In this document: positions 23,503-32,166 of the stretch, piece after piece
How positions within the stretch are numbered: the first letter of the stretch is position 1
Layout: every line of letters starts with the position of its first letter
From: RI-92 sp037384645
Lineage (GTDB): Bacteria > Pseudomonadota > Gammaproteobacteria > UBA6429 > Thiohalophilaceae
Length of the DNA: 35,364 bases
Direction of reading: 5' to 3'
Assembly (NCBI GenBank): GCA_037384645.1
Contig: JARRNT010000036.1
Location: 1 to 35,364, forward strand
Notes under the pieces: model-generated
What the model was told of the DNA's origin: nothing
Seen by the model: only the letters and a program-made list of their open reading frames with translations
Databases searched by the model: none
Made by a program: the position numbers and the translations under genes

Positions 23503-24324
23503 ATGGCAACGCGACGATTTGGCTGGCGCCTGGCATGGGTCGCCCTGGTGCTGGCGGCGGCCAGCGGTTCATCACGCTGTATTGCCAGGCAGCAGTCGCC
23601 ACGCCCGGCGGGGTTGAGCCCGAGCCTGCCTCAGGTCATTTACAATGGTTCGCGCGGCGAAAAGCGCATCGCCATGACCTTCGATGCCTGTTCCTCGATT
23701 CACATGAGCAAGGTCGACAAGCAGGTCGTCAAAATCCTGGTAGATGATCACGTGCCGGCGACCCTGTTTCTCGGCGGCAAGTGGGTCAGGGATCAACCCC
23801 GCGAGGCGCGCTACCTGGCTTCCATTCCCTTCTTTGAAATCGGCAATCACGCCTACCACCATCCGCACCTGACGCGGATGTCGGCCAGGGCCATGCGCCA
23901 TGAACTCCTGGCGGCACAGCACGAGATCGAAAAAGTCACTGGCGTGACACCGCATTATTTTCGTGCGCCCTACGGGCAATACAACCGCGCCCTGGTCGAG
24001 ACGGCGGCCTCACTGGGCCTGACCACGATCCAGTTCGACCTGGCCTCGGGCGATCCGGACCGGCACTTTACCCGGGACATTCTCAGTCGCTGGGTGATTC
24101 GCAAGGCCCGCGCCGGCTCCATCGTGGTGATGCACATCAACACCCATGGCTGGCATACCGCTGAAGCTCTGCCCATTATCATCAAGGCCTTGCGCGCCAG
24201 GGGTTATCGTTTTGTCACCATCTCGCAGTTGCTCAAGGAGAGCTTCCCGGCCCCCGGCAAGGTGCTGGCGGGCGACACCCGGCATGCCCATGGTCGTCAC
24301 AAGGCCGCCAGCCAGGTGCATTAG
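23503..24324 (+). CDS. Polysaccharide deacetylase (NodB/CE4 family), exported
   Basis: 273 residues with an N-terminal signal or anchor (WRLAWVALVLAAASG) and a nearby cysteine (C26). CE4 motifs are present: motif 1 AMTFDAC with D61, motif 2 GNHAYHHPHL with H116 and H120 as metal ligands, motif 3 FRAPYG (R154), and motif 5 around VVMHINTH. The usual second aspartate of TFDD is replaced by alanine, a variant seen in some members. These metalloenzymes remove acetyl groups from chitin-like polymers, peptidoglycan or exopolysaccharide. Next to two diguanylate cyclases, a link with c-di-GMP-controlled exopolysaccharide is possible but unproven. GGGGGAG precedes the start. Confidence 0.9.
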   Translation: MATRRFGWRLAWVALVLAAASGSSRCIARQQSPRPAGLSPSLPQVIYNGSRGEKRIAMTFDACSSIHMSKVDKQVVKILVDDHVPATLFLGGKWVRDQPREARYLASIPFFEIGNHAYHHPHLTRMSARAMRHELLAAQHEIEKVTGVTPHYFRAPYGQYNRALVETAASLGLTTIQFDLASGDPDRHFTRDILSRWVIRKARAGSIVVMHINTHGWHTAEALPIIIKALRARGYRFVTISQLLKESFPAPGKVLAGDTRHAHGRHKAASQVH

Positions 24325-24343
24325 GCCGGCGCCCCCTGCCGGC
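24325..24343 (+). terminator. GC-rich hairpin after the deacetylase gene
   Basis: GCCGGC (24325-24330) pairs with GCCGGC (24338-24343) over a 7-base loop directly after the stop. There is no T-run after it, so a true intrinsic terminator is doubtful. Confidence 0.3.
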
Positions 24344-24389
24344 ATGATTTAAGTCAGTAAAAAACGTAGTAATTGCCGTATCATATGGC

Positions 24390-26810
24390 ATGGCATTTTA
24401 CAGTTTTGATTTATTCGATATGCATGCATTGATCCTCACTGTCATCAACAAACTGCGCCGGTTCGCGAATCGCCACCAGCCCGGGCGGGTTCGCTACAGC
24501 CGCCATGCCGTGTGGTGCCTGGGACTGGCTGCCGTGTTGTTGCAGGTCGCACCCGTGCGGGCGGCTGACAACAGCAAGGCCGACGAGATCAAAAAGATTG
24601 CCGAACAGATGAAGACCATTGAGCATGGGCTCAAGCGCAATATCTTTAACATCGGCGACCTCAGTAACTACAGTCAGCAATTGGTGACCTACAAACTGGT
24701 CACCGGTGTATGCATGGAGTCAGAACAAAACGCCCTGACCAAGGCCGATGAGTATCTCAAGCAGCTGGGCGAGATCAAGACCCGGGAATCCCGCGAAGTC
24801 CTCAAACTGCGTCGCCAGCAGGAAACGGAGCGCAACGCCATCGAGGCGCGGCTGCAGGAATGTACGGCGTTGAACCTGCGTATCCAGACCGCGCAGGAAA
24901 CGGTGGATAGCCTCCTTAAGAAAAAACTGGAAGCCCGCCTGTTTGCCCATGGCAATGACATCTTTGAGGTGATTGGGCTCAACCTGAAAGAGCCGGTTAC
25001 CTGGTTTGCCCGGAGCTGGGACTATACGCAAAAGAACAGCTGGCTTTTCAACGTGGCAAAACCGGCCCAGATCAAATGGCTGGCAGGCAGTTTTATCCTG
25101 TCCTTGCTGATCGGCCTGGTATTGCGCCGACGTTGTCTGCCCTGGGTGGTCCGGCGCGACTGGAGCGATTCGACCTGCGGTCGCTTTGGGACATCGAGCC
25201 TGGTGACCTTCTGCCACGATGCCCCCTACGTGTTGACGGTGCTGGCGTTGAGTATATGCATGATGATCTTCACGGAAAATCTGCGGCCGACACCGATCAT
25301 GACCGCACTGACGTACAGCCTGAGCTTTTTTTACATTGCCAGACTGGTTATCCGCATCAGCCTGAACCCGGTGGCGCCGGGCAGATTGTTTTTACAGGTT
25401 ACGCCATCGGTTGCCCACCAGCTCGCCCAGCGTCTGCAGGTCCTGGCCCTGGTCGTGGTGGCGGGTTACCTGATCAATGACACCATGGTCTGGGTCAGCC
25501 TGCCGGACTTTAGCCAGTCCCTGGCACGCAGCGTGATTCGCATCCTGGTCGCAGTCAACATTGTCTGGGTGTTGTGGCTGTTCCAGCATCTTAGCGGCAA
25601 GTTAAGTCATAGCCTGGTCCGCTACAGCCTGTCAGTAGTACTGGTGTTTGCCGTGCTGGCGGACCTGTCGGGTTATTCCAACCTGTCCCAATGGTTGTTC
25701 CGCTCGGTCTTCGGCACCCTGGTTGCCCTGGGCATTGTGCTGACCCTGCTGCGGCTGAGCAAGGAGCTGTTCGTCAGCCTTGAGTATGCACAGACCCCGG
25801 CACAACAACGCATTCGCCGAATACTGGGACTCCCCATCGAGGGGCACCTGGCCTTTTTCTTCTGGGTGCGCGTGCTGGTATCTCTGGGACTCTGGCTATT
25901 CCTGGTCTGGCTGCTGATTCTGATCTGGGACCTGTCCACCGGTGCCGTGCAGCAATTGAATACCTACTTGCGCACGGGTTTCATGGTCGGTGAGTTGCGC
26001 ATCGTCCCGATGCGGGTGTTACTCGCCCTCGTGACCCTGGCGGTACTGGTGGCGCTGACCAGCTGGATCAAGGGCCTGATGAAGACCCAGCTGGAAACCT
26101 CACCCATGGAGCGGGGTACCCGCGAGGCGATGACCACCATGACCGGCTATATCGGCGTGCTGCTGGCCATTGTCGTGGCGCTGGCCATGGCCGGGATCAA
26201 CTTTTCCAACCTGGCGCTGATCGCCGGCGCCCTCTCGGTTGGTATCGGCTTTGGTCTGCAGAACATCGTCAATAATTTTATTTCCGGTTTGATCCTGCTG
26301 TTTGAACGACCCATCAAGCGTGGCGACTGGATCGTGGTGGGTAACACCGAAGGCTATGTCAAACGTATCCGGATTCGTTCCACCCAGTTACAGACGTTCG
26401 ACCGGGCCGATGTGATCGTGCCCAACGCCGAACTGATTACCGGCCAGGTGACCAACTGGATGCTGAGCGATACCACCGGACGTGCGCGTGTCGCCATCGG
26501 CGTGGCGTATGGCAGTGATGTACAAAAGGTGAAAGAGATCCTGTTGCAGATCGCGGACGAGCATCCCGACGTGATCAGCGATGGTGCTGTCCCGAAGCCG
26601 TTCGTGTTGTTTCGTGAATTTGCCGACAGCTCACTGAATTTTGAATTGCGCTGTCATATTCGCAATATCGACAATCGCCTGCGCGTCATTTCGGATATCA
26701 ACTTCGCCATCGACAAGGCCTTCCGTGAAGCCGGTATCAGTATTCCGTTCCCGCAACGCGATGTGCATATCTACGACACCCGGCCACAAAACGATAACAC
26801 TCAGGCTTAG
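24390..26810 (+). CDS. Large MscS-family mechanosensitive channel with periplasmic N-terminal domain
   Basis: 806 residues. A signal-peptide-like segment (WCLGLAAVLLQVAPVRA, about 43-59) is followed by a charged, probably coiled-coil periplasmic domain (60-200) and about ten membrane spans from 230 onward. The C-terminal third is MscS-like: the pore helix in LIAGALSVGIGFGLQNIVNNF, then FISGLILLFERPIKRGDWIVV, IRIRSTQLQTFDRADVIVPN and the cytoplasmic vestibule ending near FPQRDVHIY. The layout is that of DUF3772/MscK-like large channels that release solutes under osmotic downshock. A start at 24420 (MHALILTV) would give a more normal signal peptide. Neither start has a strong ribosome-binding site. 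Confidence 0.9.
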   Translation: MAFYSFDLFDMHALILTVINKLRRFANRHQPGRVRYSRHAVWCLGLAAVLLQVAPVRAADNSKADEIKKIAEQMKTIEHGLKRNIFNIGDLSNYSQQLVTYKLVTGVCMESEQNALTKADEYLKQLGEIKTRESREVLKLRRQQETERNAIEARLQECTALNLRIQTAQETVDSLLKKKLEARLFAHGNDIFEVIGLNLKEPVTWFARSWDYTQKNSWLFNVAKPAQIKWLAGSFILSLLIGLVLRRRCLPWVVRRDWSDSTCGRFGTSSLVTFCHDAPYVLTVLALSICMMIFTENLRPTPIMTALTYSLSFFYIARLVIRISLNPVAPGRLFLQVTPSVAHQLAQRLQVLALVVVAGYLINDTMVWVSLPDFSQSLARSVIRILVAVNIVWVLWLFQHLSGKLSHSLVRYSLSVVLVFAVLADLSGYSNLSQWLFRSVFGTLVALGIVLTLLRLSKELFVSLEYAQTPAQQRIRRILGLPIEGHLAFFFWVRVLVSLGLWLFLVWLLILIWDLSTGAVQQLNTYLRTGFMVGELRIVPMRVLLALVTLAVLVALTSWIKGLMKTQLETSPMERGTREAMTTMTGYIGVLLAIVVALAMAGINFSNLALIAGALSVGIGFGLQNIVNNFISGLILLFERPIKRGDWIVVGNTEGYVKRIRIRSTQLQTFDRADVIVPNAELITGQVTNWMLSDTTGRARVAIGVAYGSDVQKVKEILLQIADEHPDVISDGAVPKPFVLFREFADSSLNFELRCHIRNIDNRLRVISDINFAIDKAFREAGISIPFPQRDVHIYDTRPQNDNTQA

Positions 26811-26836
26811 CTGCGCGCTTAATACCGGCGCATAAA

Positions 26837-26860
26837 AAAGGCGGGGACAACCCCGCCTTT
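26837..26860. terminator. Bidirectional intrinsic terminator
   Basis: A 10-bp perfect stem, AAAGGCGGGG (26837-26846) with CCCCGCCTTT (26851-26860), encloses a 4-base loop. Read on the minus strand the stem runs into six T residues, a classic intrinsic terminator for the lipoprotein gene. On the plus strand the U-run is only three long. It sits between the convergent MscS and lipoprotein genes. Confidence 0.85.
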
Positions 26861-26884
26861 GACTACGTATGCTTGTGACTGAGT

Positions 26885-27487
26885 TTAGCGACCGTCCTGC
26901 GGTTGCAGGGTACGCTCGATGCGTTCAGCCGGGGTTTTATGCTGGAAGCGCGCCCAGTACCTGGTATACAGTTTTTCAAAATCAGCCTTGTTCTTCTGAA
27001 AATAATCCGGTGCCTTGGCATTGGGTACAACCAGGTCCGTATCCTTCATCCACTTGTTGAAGTCGGGATTCTGCATACTCCACTTGGAGTTGCGGTGACG
27101 AATGGGGGTCGGGGCAAAACCACCGGTACCCCAGTTCGGACGCAGGATCACAAAATAGGTTTTGCCGGCGACCACGTTGGCTTCCATGAAGTCAGCGGCC
27201 GTACCGTAGGCCATGAAGACCTTATGCCCTGGCGGGGTCAGGTAGGCGATCTTGGTGGCGTTTGCGACGACACCGATGAATTTGAGTTTGCCGCCGTTTT
27301 CGACCTGCAGCAGGTCGCAACCGATCGCGCTGGCAACAAAAGAATCACGCATGAACACGATTTGCGCCATCCCCGCGGGCGGCGGCTTGAGTTCGGGTGA
27401 CGGCGCCTTGGTCATGACGCTGCTTGCGCAACCCCCCAGTGTCAATAACAAACCCATGGTCAGGGCAAATGCCAGGAATTTTTTCAT
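26885..27487 (-). CDS. DUF2846-like lipoprotein
   Basis: 200 residues from the ATG at 27487, which is preceded by AGAGG at good spacing; the longer start at 27526 is less likely. The N-terminus MKKFLAFALTMGLLLTLGGC is a lipoprotein signal with lipobox LGGC and lipidated C20. The mature protein starts with a proline-rich linker, then a beta domain of DUF2846 type (MAQIVFMRDSFVASAIGCDLL, TPPGHKVFMAYG, VVAGKTYFVILRP). The C-terminal part from about 130 is basic and aromatic. The function is unknown; it would be an envelope lipoprotein. It ends 25 bases before the bidirectional terminator. Confidence 0.8.
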   Translation of the reverse strand: MKKFLAFALTMGLLLTLGGCASSVMTKAPSPELKPPPAGMAQIVFMRDSFVASAIGCDLLQVENGGKLKFIGVVANATKIAYLTPPGHKVFMAYGTAADFMEANVVAGKTYFVILRPNWGTGGFAPTPIRHRNSKWSMQNPDFNKWMKDTDLVVPNAKAPDYFQKNKADFEKLYTRYWARFQHKTPAERIERTLQPQDGR

Positions 27488-27726
27488 ACTGTGCCTCTTG
27501 GTGTTAACAGATTGCATGGTTATCATGAAATAAAAATATTCGCTTGAAAGGCAAAATCAAACCAAAATCGTAATGCCAGCATTAAGCTGGATATCCACAT
27601 TCTGGTCAATGACCCAGATCATATCGGTTTGCAATATGTTGGACTTGAGTCCCTTGCCGGCTGGCTCGTCAAGTTGGGAGGCACAGGCTAAACTATGCAC
27701 ATAACAGGGAAACTAAGGTTTAATAC

Positions 27727-28530
27727 ATGACGAAAACCCGTGGTCATCAATCAGGTATTGGGGCCAGGCTGTACCGGTCTATCGATCTGTTATATAACGG
27801 CGGCAGCCGACGGGCACGGATATTTCGCTGGAGCCTGCTCGGGTTTGACGCGGTCACGATCATTTATTTTGTAGCCGGTTCATTCTTTCACCACATCGAT
27901 GACTTCCACGTGCTGGAAGAGGCCATCGGCATTATTTACCTGCTGGAATTTCTCGCACGACTATTTATCAGTAGACAACGCTGGCGCGACATTCTGCATC
28001 CCACCGGGCTGGCCGACATGATCGTCATCGCCTCCCTGCTGGCACCGTCACTGGCCGAGAACTTCGCCTTCCTGCGGATAGTGCGCGCCTTACGCTTACT
28101 GCGCTCCTATCACATGCTCAAGAGTTTGCGCCGGCAATCGAAGTTCGTCCGCCTGCACGAGGACGTCATCTTCAGCGTGGTCAACCTGCTGGTGTTCATC
28201 TTTATTATTACCGCGGTGGTGTATGTGAGCCAGACCGGCCACAACCCGGCAATCAAGGACTACGTGGATGCCCTGTACTTTACCATCGCGACTCTGACCA
28301 CGACCGGCTTTGGCGATATCACCCTGGTCGGTACCGGCGGCCATATCCTCGCAGTACTGATCATGATCTTCGGGATTTCTTTATTCTTGCGCCTGATCCA
28401 GACGATTTTCCGTCCCGGCAAGGTGCGTTACGAATGCCCCAACTGTGGTCTGACCCGGCATGATCCGGACGCCGTGCATTGCAAACACTGCGGCAAGCTC
28501 CTGCACATCAGGACCGAGGGCACAGATTAG
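27727..28530 (+). CDS. Voltage-gated-type potassium channel with C-terminal zinc ribbon
   Basis: 267 residues. Membrane spans include the S1-S4-like region, with an arginine-rich S4 (FAFLRIVRALRLLRSYHM, about 114-130), a fifth span (VVNLLVFIFIITAVVYV), a pore helix with the selectivity filter TTGFGD (192-197) and a final span (HILAVLIMIFGISLFL). The filter is a variant of TVGYGD, as in many bacterial K+ channels. The tail carries a C-x2-C...C-x2-C zinc ribbon (C237, C240, C252, C255). It probably forms an inner-membrane tetramer. Its stop overlaps the stop of the convergent GGDEF/EAL gene by three bases (28528-28529 shared). Confidence 0.9.
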   Translation: MTKTRGHQSGIGARLYRSIDLLYNGGSRRARIFRWSLLGFDAVTIIYFVAGSFFHHIDDFHVLEEAIGIIYLLEFLARLFISRQRWRDILHPTGLADMIVIASLLAPSLAENFAFLRIVRALRLLRSYHMLKSLRRQSKFVRLHEDVIFSVVNLLVFIFIITAVVYVSQTGHNPAIKDYVDALYFTIATLTTTGFGDITLVGTGGHILAVLIMIFGISLFLRLIQTIFRPGKVRYECPNCGLTRHDPDAVHCKHCGKLLHIRTEGTD

Positions 28531-30956
28531 TTGACAGAGTCCAGTACTACCCGGGCGTGGGCGGCGTCGATGACCGGGTAGATATCGTTCAGCGCGCAGG
28601 GGGTATGCACGTGATAACCCTGGGCGTAGTCGACACCGAGCTCGCGGAGTTTTGCCAGTACCGCCTCGTTTTCCACGAACTCGGCGACGGTCCTGATGTT
28701 CATGACATGGCCAATCTGATTAATGGCGCTGACCATGGCGGCATTGACCGGATTGCAGTCAATATCGTGGACAAAGGAGCCGTCGATTTTCAGATAATCC
28801 ACCGGCAGGTTTTTCAGGTAGGCAAAAGACGAGACCCCAATCCCGAAATCATCGAGCGCAAACTCACAGCCCAGCTGGCGCAGGCTCCGGATAAAATGCG
28901 AAGTGGCGGCAAGGTCGGCAACGGCCGCGGTTTCGGTAATTTCAAAACACAGGGAGCCGGGTGACAGCTGGTGGGTGCGAATCAGCCGGGTAATGGCGTC
29001 ACTCATCTTGGCATCACCCAGGGTCAGGCCCGACAGGTTAATATTGACCCGCAGCCTGGGATTGGAATGCAACAGGGCGACCAGCCTGTCATTTGCCAGG
29101 ACACTTTCCAGTACCCACTCATCCAGCCCGGGGACCAGGTTGTAACGCTCGGCGGCAGGCAGGAAGGCGCCGGGCGGGATAATGTTGCCGAAACGATCGA
29201 GATAGCGGATCAGGATTTCGAGGTGTTCACTCTGATGCAACGGGTTCAGTGACTGGATGTACTGACCATACAGGATGAACCGATTGTTGCTCAGTCCCTT
29301 TTGCAGGCGTTCAACCCATTGCATTTCCGAGTGACGCTCGATCAACTCCTGGTCTTCTTCCCGATAGATATGAATGCGATTGCGGCCGTGATCCTTGGCG
29401 GCGTAACAGGACAGGTCGGCGGCGCGCATCAGGTCACTGAAGTCGCGACCGGCACTGTTGATTTCAACCGCGCCGATACACACCCCAATCCGGAACTGGC
29501 GGTCTTCCCAGATAAAAATAAACTCGTTAATTGCCTGGCGGATCTTCTCGCCGATCTCGCTGGCCTGGTCGATCATGCAGTGTGGCAGGAACACCGCGAA
29601 CTCATCGCCGCCCAGGCGGGCCACGACATCGGTTTCACGCACGGTTTTTTGTAACAACACGGCGATCTGTTGCAACAGGACGTCTCCGGCAACATGGCCC
29701 GAGGTATCATTCACGATCTTGAACTGATCCAGATCGAGGTAAAGCAAGCTGTGATGTTCGTGATTGCTTTTGTTTTCCAGCGCCCGGGTGAGCAGCCGTT
29801 CGAATTCGGAACGATTGATCAGGTTGGTCAGGGTGTCGTGGGTTGCCTGGTGACGTAACTGGTTGGATAACTGGCGATGCTCGGTAACATTCTGGAAAAT
29901 GATCACGCAGCCGATGACGCGATGCTGGTGGCGTATGGGGGAAATCGAGCTTTGTACCGGCACAACCTGATCGTCCCGGGTCAGCAGCGCGGTGTTTTCC
30001 AGGCTGAAATGTACCGTACCGCTCAACAGGGTCTCGTCAATATAGCCGCTGAGCTGCTTGTCGCTGTTCTCATCGATCAGGCGGTAGACCTGTTCGGCAT
30101 TCTGTCCGATGGCGCTGGTTTCATCCCAGCCCGAGATCGTTTCCGCCGTGGGGTTCATGTAGGTGATCACCCCCTTATCGTCGGTAGCGATGACGCCATC
30201 GGCAATGGACTCCAGGGTGACCAGCAGGCGCTCCTTTTGTTCACCCAGTTGGCGTTGGGTCAGGGCGATACGACTGACCATGGTATTGAAACCGTGGAAC
30301 AGGGTATGGATTTCCAGTGAACGGGCATCGGACTCCGGCATCACCGCGACATTGCCTTCCCCGACCTCGGCCAGGGCCCCGGCGAGCTGGCGAATCGGAC
30401 GGCTGATCACGCGCTGCAGGAACAGGGCCAGGGGAATGATCAGCAACAACAGGATCGGCAGGGTCAGGGCCAGGCGCTTGATAAAGGCGATGAATTCGGG
30501 ATTAAACAGTTTGTGACTGAAACGAAAATAGGCCAGACCATAGGTCTTGCCCTGGTAGACAATGGGCATGTACACATTGATGCTGTTGCCGGCGATGTCT
30601 ACCTGTTCTGGCCGCAGCGGCACATCCTTGATCCGGGCATGGCCGGGGCGGTTATAGACCATGATCGGTTTATGATCGCGGGTCAGGAAGACAGCATTCG
30701 TGATCAGGGCAAAGGCATCGATTTTGCTCGCCATGTCTACCGCGATGTCGGGCTTGTGTAACAGGATACTGCGGACAAAATCCTGGGCCAGGATGGCGAC
30801 CGCGGTTTGTGAGATATGCCGGGCCTCGTTGCGGGCATCGGCCACTTTCCAGTAGACAAACACGGTCGAGGTCAGCAGCAGCACGATCAGCCCGGCGCTG
30901 AAGATCAACAGCGTCAGCTGGGTGCGTAACGAGGTGCCCTGCAGTTTAATGAGCAT
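28527..30956 (-). CDS. CHASE-like/HAMP/PAS/GGDEF/EAL c-di-GMP turnover protein
   Basis: 809 residues from the ATG at 30956, with GGAG 8 bases upstream. Two membrane spans (about 13-36 and 159-182) frame a periplasmic sensor resembling CHASE8, followed by HAMP and a PAS domain (about 245-365). GGDEF is intact at about 449-453 with an RETD I-site five residues before it. In the EAL domain the signature is EIL (about 580-582), and the other catalytic residues are present: NINLSG, FEITET, ALDDFG, LKIDG, EFVEN and the AQGY glutamine. It could both make and degrade c-di-GMP. The gene overlaps the upstream rhodanese gene by 11 bases, so the two are translated together. Confidence 0.93.
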   Translation of the reverse strand: MLIKLQGTSLRTQLTLLIFSAGLIVLLLTSTVFVYWKVADARNEARHISQTAVAILAQDFVRSILLHKPDIAVDMASKIDAFALITNAVFLTRDHKPIMVYNRPGHARIKDVPLRPEQVDIAGNSINVYMPIVYQGKTYGLAYFRFSHKLFNPEFIAFIKRLALTLPILLLLIIPLALFLQRVISRPIRQLAGALAEVGEGNVAVMPESDARSLEIHTLFHGFNTMVSRIALTQRQLGEQKERLLVTLESIADGVIATDDKGVITYMNPTAETISGWDETSAIGQNAEQVYRLIDENSDKQLSGYIDETLLSGTVHFSLENTALLTRDDQVVPVQSSISPIRHQHRVIGCVIIFQNVTEHRQLSNQLRHQATHDTLTNLINRSEFERLLTRALENKSNHEHHSLLYLDLDQFKIVNDTSGHVAGDVLLQQIAVLLQKTVRETDVVARLGGDEFAVFLPHCMIDQASEIGEKIRQAINEFIFIWEDRQFRIGVCIGAVEINSAGRDFSDLMRAADLSCYAAKDHGRNRIHIYREEDQELIERHSEMQWVERLQKGLSNNRFILYGQYIQSLNPLHQSEHLEILIRYLDRFGNIIPPGAFLPAAERYNLVPGLDEWVLESVLANDRLVALLHSNPRLRVNINLSGLTLGDAKMSDAITRLIRTHQLSPGSLCFEITETAAVADLAATSHFIRSLRQLGCEFALDDFGIGVSSFAYLKNLPVDYLKIDGSFVHDIDCNPVNAAMVSAINQIGHVMNIRTVAEFVENEAVLAKLRELGVDYAQGYHVHTPCALNDIYPVIDAAHARVVLDSVN

Positions 30957-31923
30957 GGGCAAGCTCCGTGGCCACGGCCGGTCCGATGGCAATCGGCAAG
31001 TGATTGTCATTGCCCCACTTCAGCCAGGCACCATCAAAGACCGATACCGGGTAACCGAGACGGCGTAAGGCCAGGTAGGTCACGGCGGATTCCATGCTGC
31101 TATTACAGTAGGCAATGACGTGTTCACCCGGCTGCAACATGTGATAGAGCCGCCGTAATGCGCTGATGGATTTCATCTTCGGCACAGGACCCAGATGCAC
31201 CAGGTTTTCGGACCAGGGGATATTGATCGCATTGATGATGTGACCCTTGCGCCGGGCGCGCGATACCCGGCCGAGAAATTCATTCCGGCTGCGCGCGTCG
31301 ATAATGGCAATGTCGTGACCGCGCGCGGCCAGCAGGGTGGACAATTCGGTGGAAAGCCGGTGGGTCGTGATGTTGGGGATGTAATGGCTCGCCGGCAGGC
31401 GCGTGACCTGTTTGCTGATGCTACCCTGGTCGGCGACCCAGCCGGGATAACCGCTATCAAGCACACTGATCTTTTTGTGGCCGTAGGTTTCCAGTACCCA
31501 GAACACATGGGCGGCTTGCATGAGCATGCCGTTGTCATACAGGACCAGGTAATCCGAGTGTCGGATTCCGGCCCGACTCATGATACGCCGGATCTGAGCT
31601 AACGCGGCAATCCCGGGCTGGCGGGCATCCTGGTTATCGGTGAGTGCCGCCGGCAGATTGATCGCCCCGGGTAGATGGCCACGCAGGTAATCAGCATGTT
31701 TACGGACATCGACCAACAGGACATCGGGGGTATGCCTGGCAAGCAGGGCCTTGAGTCCGCCGAGCTCGATGACAGGGGGAATGCGCAAGCTGTGGCTACG
31801 GGCTAACGCACGGGCAAACACAGGCAGAGGCATGGCAACAAACTGGATCAGGACAAACAACCAGGCCAGCCGACGATAGCGGGAGTAACGCAGCAATGTG
31901 ACCAGCTGGCAACGTTTATGCAT
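30946..31923 (-). CDS. Exported tandem-rhodanese sulfurtransferase
   Basis: 325 residues. A long basic N-terminus and hydrophobic stretch (LAWLFVLIQFVAMPLPVFA) suggest export or anchoring in the periplasm. Two rhodanese domains follow. The first contains VLLVDVRKHADYLRGHLPGAINLP but has no cysteine at the active-site loop, where it reads YDNGML. The second has IAIIDARSRNEFLGRVSRARRKGHI and the catalytic loop YCNSSMES, with the sulfur-carrying cysteine. This is the usual inactive-active arrangement of thiosulfate or 3-mercaptopyruvate sulfurtransferases. It is the first gene of an operon with the GGDEF/EAL protein. The ribosome-binding site is weak and the start therefore less sure. Confidence 0.88.
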   Translation of the reverse strand: MHKRCQLVTLLRYSRYRRLAWLFVLIQFVAMPLPVFARALARSHSLRIPPVIELGGLKALLARHTPDVLLVDVRKHADYLRGHLPGAINLPAALTDNQDARQPGIAALAQIRRIMSRAGIRHSDYLVLYDNGMLMQAAHVFWVLETYGHKKISVLDSGYPGWVADQGSISKQVTRLPASHYIPNITTHRLSTELSTLLAARGHDIAIIDARSRNEFLGRVSRARRKGHIINAINIPWSENLVHLGPVPKMKSISALRRLYHMLQPGEHVIAYCNSSMESAVTYLALRRLGYPVSVFDGAWLKWGNDNHLPIAIGPAVATELAHAH

Positions 31924-32058
31924 ATTAGAAAATTGCTACTTCCGAATCTGCCATTGTTATGTAATCTGCACCCGACCGGTTCCCTGTATTAACAACACCC
32001 GATTGTGCAGGCATTTGCGACTACCATTTGCAATCAGACAACACTGCGGGAAATGGTT

Positions 32059-32088
32059 CGACCGTTTGTCTGGACAGACGACCGTTTG
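32059..32088. repeat. Direct repeat with central palindrome upstream of the rhodanese gene
   Basis: CGACCGTTTG occurs at 32059-32068 and again at 32079-32088, 20 bp apart, about two helical turns. Between and overlapping them is the palindrome GTCTG-GA-CAGAC. The element lies about 136 bases upstream of the rhodanese start and could be a regulator-binding site. Confidence 0.4.
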
Positions 32089-32121
32089 GTATCGTGACAG
32101 GCAGAGTCCCGGTACCGGCCC

Positions 32122-32139
32122 GCCCGCCGCCAGGCGGGC
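32122..32139. terminator. GC-rich hairpin downstream of the slipin gene
   Basis: GCCCGCC (32122-32128) and GGCGGGC (32133-32139) form a perfect 7-bp stem with a 4-base loop, 28 bases past the slipin stop. No T-run follows on either strand, so it may be a transcript-end stabiliser rather than an intrinsic terminator. Confidence 0.4.
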
Positions 32140-32166
32140 ATGAGCGTGGTGAGATATGCGTTGGTC

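Noticed and set aside
32122..32139. Hairpin after the slipin gene considered as a strong intrinsic terminator
   Set aside because: The stem is perfect, but there is no T-run on either strand. It is kept only as a low-confidence feature.
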